64,000 nucleotides of DNA, taken from the NCBI RefSeq assembly GCF_031884435.1, contig NZ_CP134779.1:5022001-5086000 (forward strand), read 5' to 3'. Shown in pieces: positions 63,488 through 64,000 of the stretch. The position numbers were made by a program, and so were the translations under genes. Origin of the DNA: Bosea sp. 685. Its GTDB lineage: Bacteria > Pseudomonadota > Alphaproteobacteria > Rhizobiales > Beijerinckiaceae. Under the pieces are notes generated by a model. It saw only the letters and a program-made list of their open reading frames with translations, was not told the DNA's origin and made no database searches. Every line of letters starts with the position of its first letter. Within the stretch, counting starts at the first letter, position 1.

Positions 63488-64000
63488 TGGGCTCCAATCG
63501 GAAAACATTGCTTTTGGACTTTGGAGGCGTTCTGTCTCTTGATTTTGACAGCGAGTCGAAATCTACATTGTGCGCAATGTTGAACATCGAAAATGGAGCT
63601 CTGGTCGAGTCCCTATTCGCAAACGACCACTCCAGGCTCGCGCTAGTGGGAGCGATTTCTGACAGCGAATTGTGGGATCGCCTTTGCGGGCATTTCGGCG
63701 TCGATCGTTCAACTATGGATTTTGTTTGGGATATGTTCTGGAGGTCGCAAATTATTAACGACGAATTACTGGTTTTGCTGGATGAATGCCGGAAGCGTGG
63801 CGTAAATGTTTCTGTACTGAGCAATATGTGGTGTTGCGGGGGAACCCGTATGCGATCACTGACCAGGTTAACACGGTTGATCGATCAAATTATCATCTCT
63901 GGGGAGGAGTATTGCCGGAAGCCAGGACGCGAGATATTTGATATTGCGATCTCTCGACTTGGTTGTTTTCCGGAAGATATCTTATTTGTCGATGATGACG
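63484..64000 (+). CDS. HAD-family phosphatase, 3' end outside window
   Basis: The frame from ATG 63484 runs to the edge (172 codons). Motif I TLLLDFGGVLSLDF (nucleophile Asp), a cap helix region, motif II NVSVLSNMW, motif III Lys in EEYCRKPGREIF, and motif IV ILFVDDD at the very end. This is a HAD subfamily IA hydrolase. It is translationally coupled to the exporter gene. In a cluster with an APH-type kinase it is a candidate for removing a protective or activating phosphate. The last residues and anything downstream are not visible. Confidence 0.85.
   Translation, partial: MMGSNRKTLLLDFGGVLSLDFDSESKSTLCAMLNIENGALVESLFANDHSRLALVGAISDSELWDRLCGHFGVDRSTMDFVWDMFWRSQIINDELLVLLDECRKRGVNVSVLSNMWCCGGTRMRSLTRLTRLIDQIIISGEEYCRKPGREIFDIAISRLGCFPEDILFVDDD

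Noticed and set aside
1..64000. CRISPR array, tRNA or rRNA genes
   Set aside because: No evenly spaced repeats, cloverleaf-type sequences or rRNA-like stretches were noticed on reading; not tested by software.

Overview
The window is GC-rich for about 50 kb and clearly more AT-rich from about 52 kb on. Codon use, the insertion-sequence types (IS3, IS66, IS630) and the protein families point to an alphaproteobacterium, probably Hyphomicrobiales-like. The genus cannot be fixed from the sequence. Almost everything here is accessory: a large serine recombinase, a toxin-antitoxin pair, one intact IS, at least four decayed ISs, severed gene fragments, two methyltransferase-bearing defence-type operons and a small-molecule gene cluster. 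I saw no rRNA, tRNA or CRISPR array.

Layout. 0-6 kb: 3' part of a DUF4403-type gene, an intact IS3-family element (1434-2678, AAG target duplication) that cut the end off a membrane-protein gene, a ParE/Phd toxin-antitoxin pair with a readable promoter-operator, and two small unknown genes. 6-12 kb: an operon of overlapping genes ending in an AAA-ATPase/M41 protease (FtsH-like), then a metallophosphoesterase and a ParS/MbcA-type protein. A 99-bp plus 24-bp direct repeat brackets part of it. 12-19 kb: large serine recombinase with terminator, small unknown genes, gene fragments and an IS66 remnant. 19-30 kb: patatin-like lipase, a metallo-beta-lactamase/caspase-like fusion protease, and a plus-strand run of envelope proteins (TPR membrane protein, lipoprotein, transglycosylase/transpeptidase-like protein, M48 membrane protease).

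30-35.7 kb (minus strand): C5 cytosine methyltransferase, a protein with two GHKL ATPase domains (broken by a one-base frameshift in a C tract), a receiver-like protein and an unknown protein, apparently one operon. 37.2-49.3 kb (minus strand): a tightly overlapping operon that matches Druantia type II in content and order (C5 methyltransferase, two large proteins, about 1,957-residue DruE-type helicase), followed by Vsr. 49.6-50.6 kb is a scrapyard of IS630, HlyD and IS66 pieces.

52-64 kb: an AT-rich biosynthetic cluster running off the right edge. It holds an ATP-grasp ligase and methyltransferase (minus strand), then a plus-strand operon of radical SAM enzyme, arginase-family hydrolase, APH-type kinase, Fe/2-oxoglutarate oxygenase, cob(I)alamin adenosyltransferase, IucA/IucC-type NIS synthetase, MFS exporter and HAD phosphatase. 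It looks like a pathway for a carboxylate-amide metallophore or related metabolite, with a kinase/phosphatase pair that could handle self-protection. I recognise no named cluster with this set of enzymes.

The best candidates for undescribed biology are the NIS cluster, the methyltransferase/double-GHKL/receiver operon, and the MBL-caspase locus with its neighbours.
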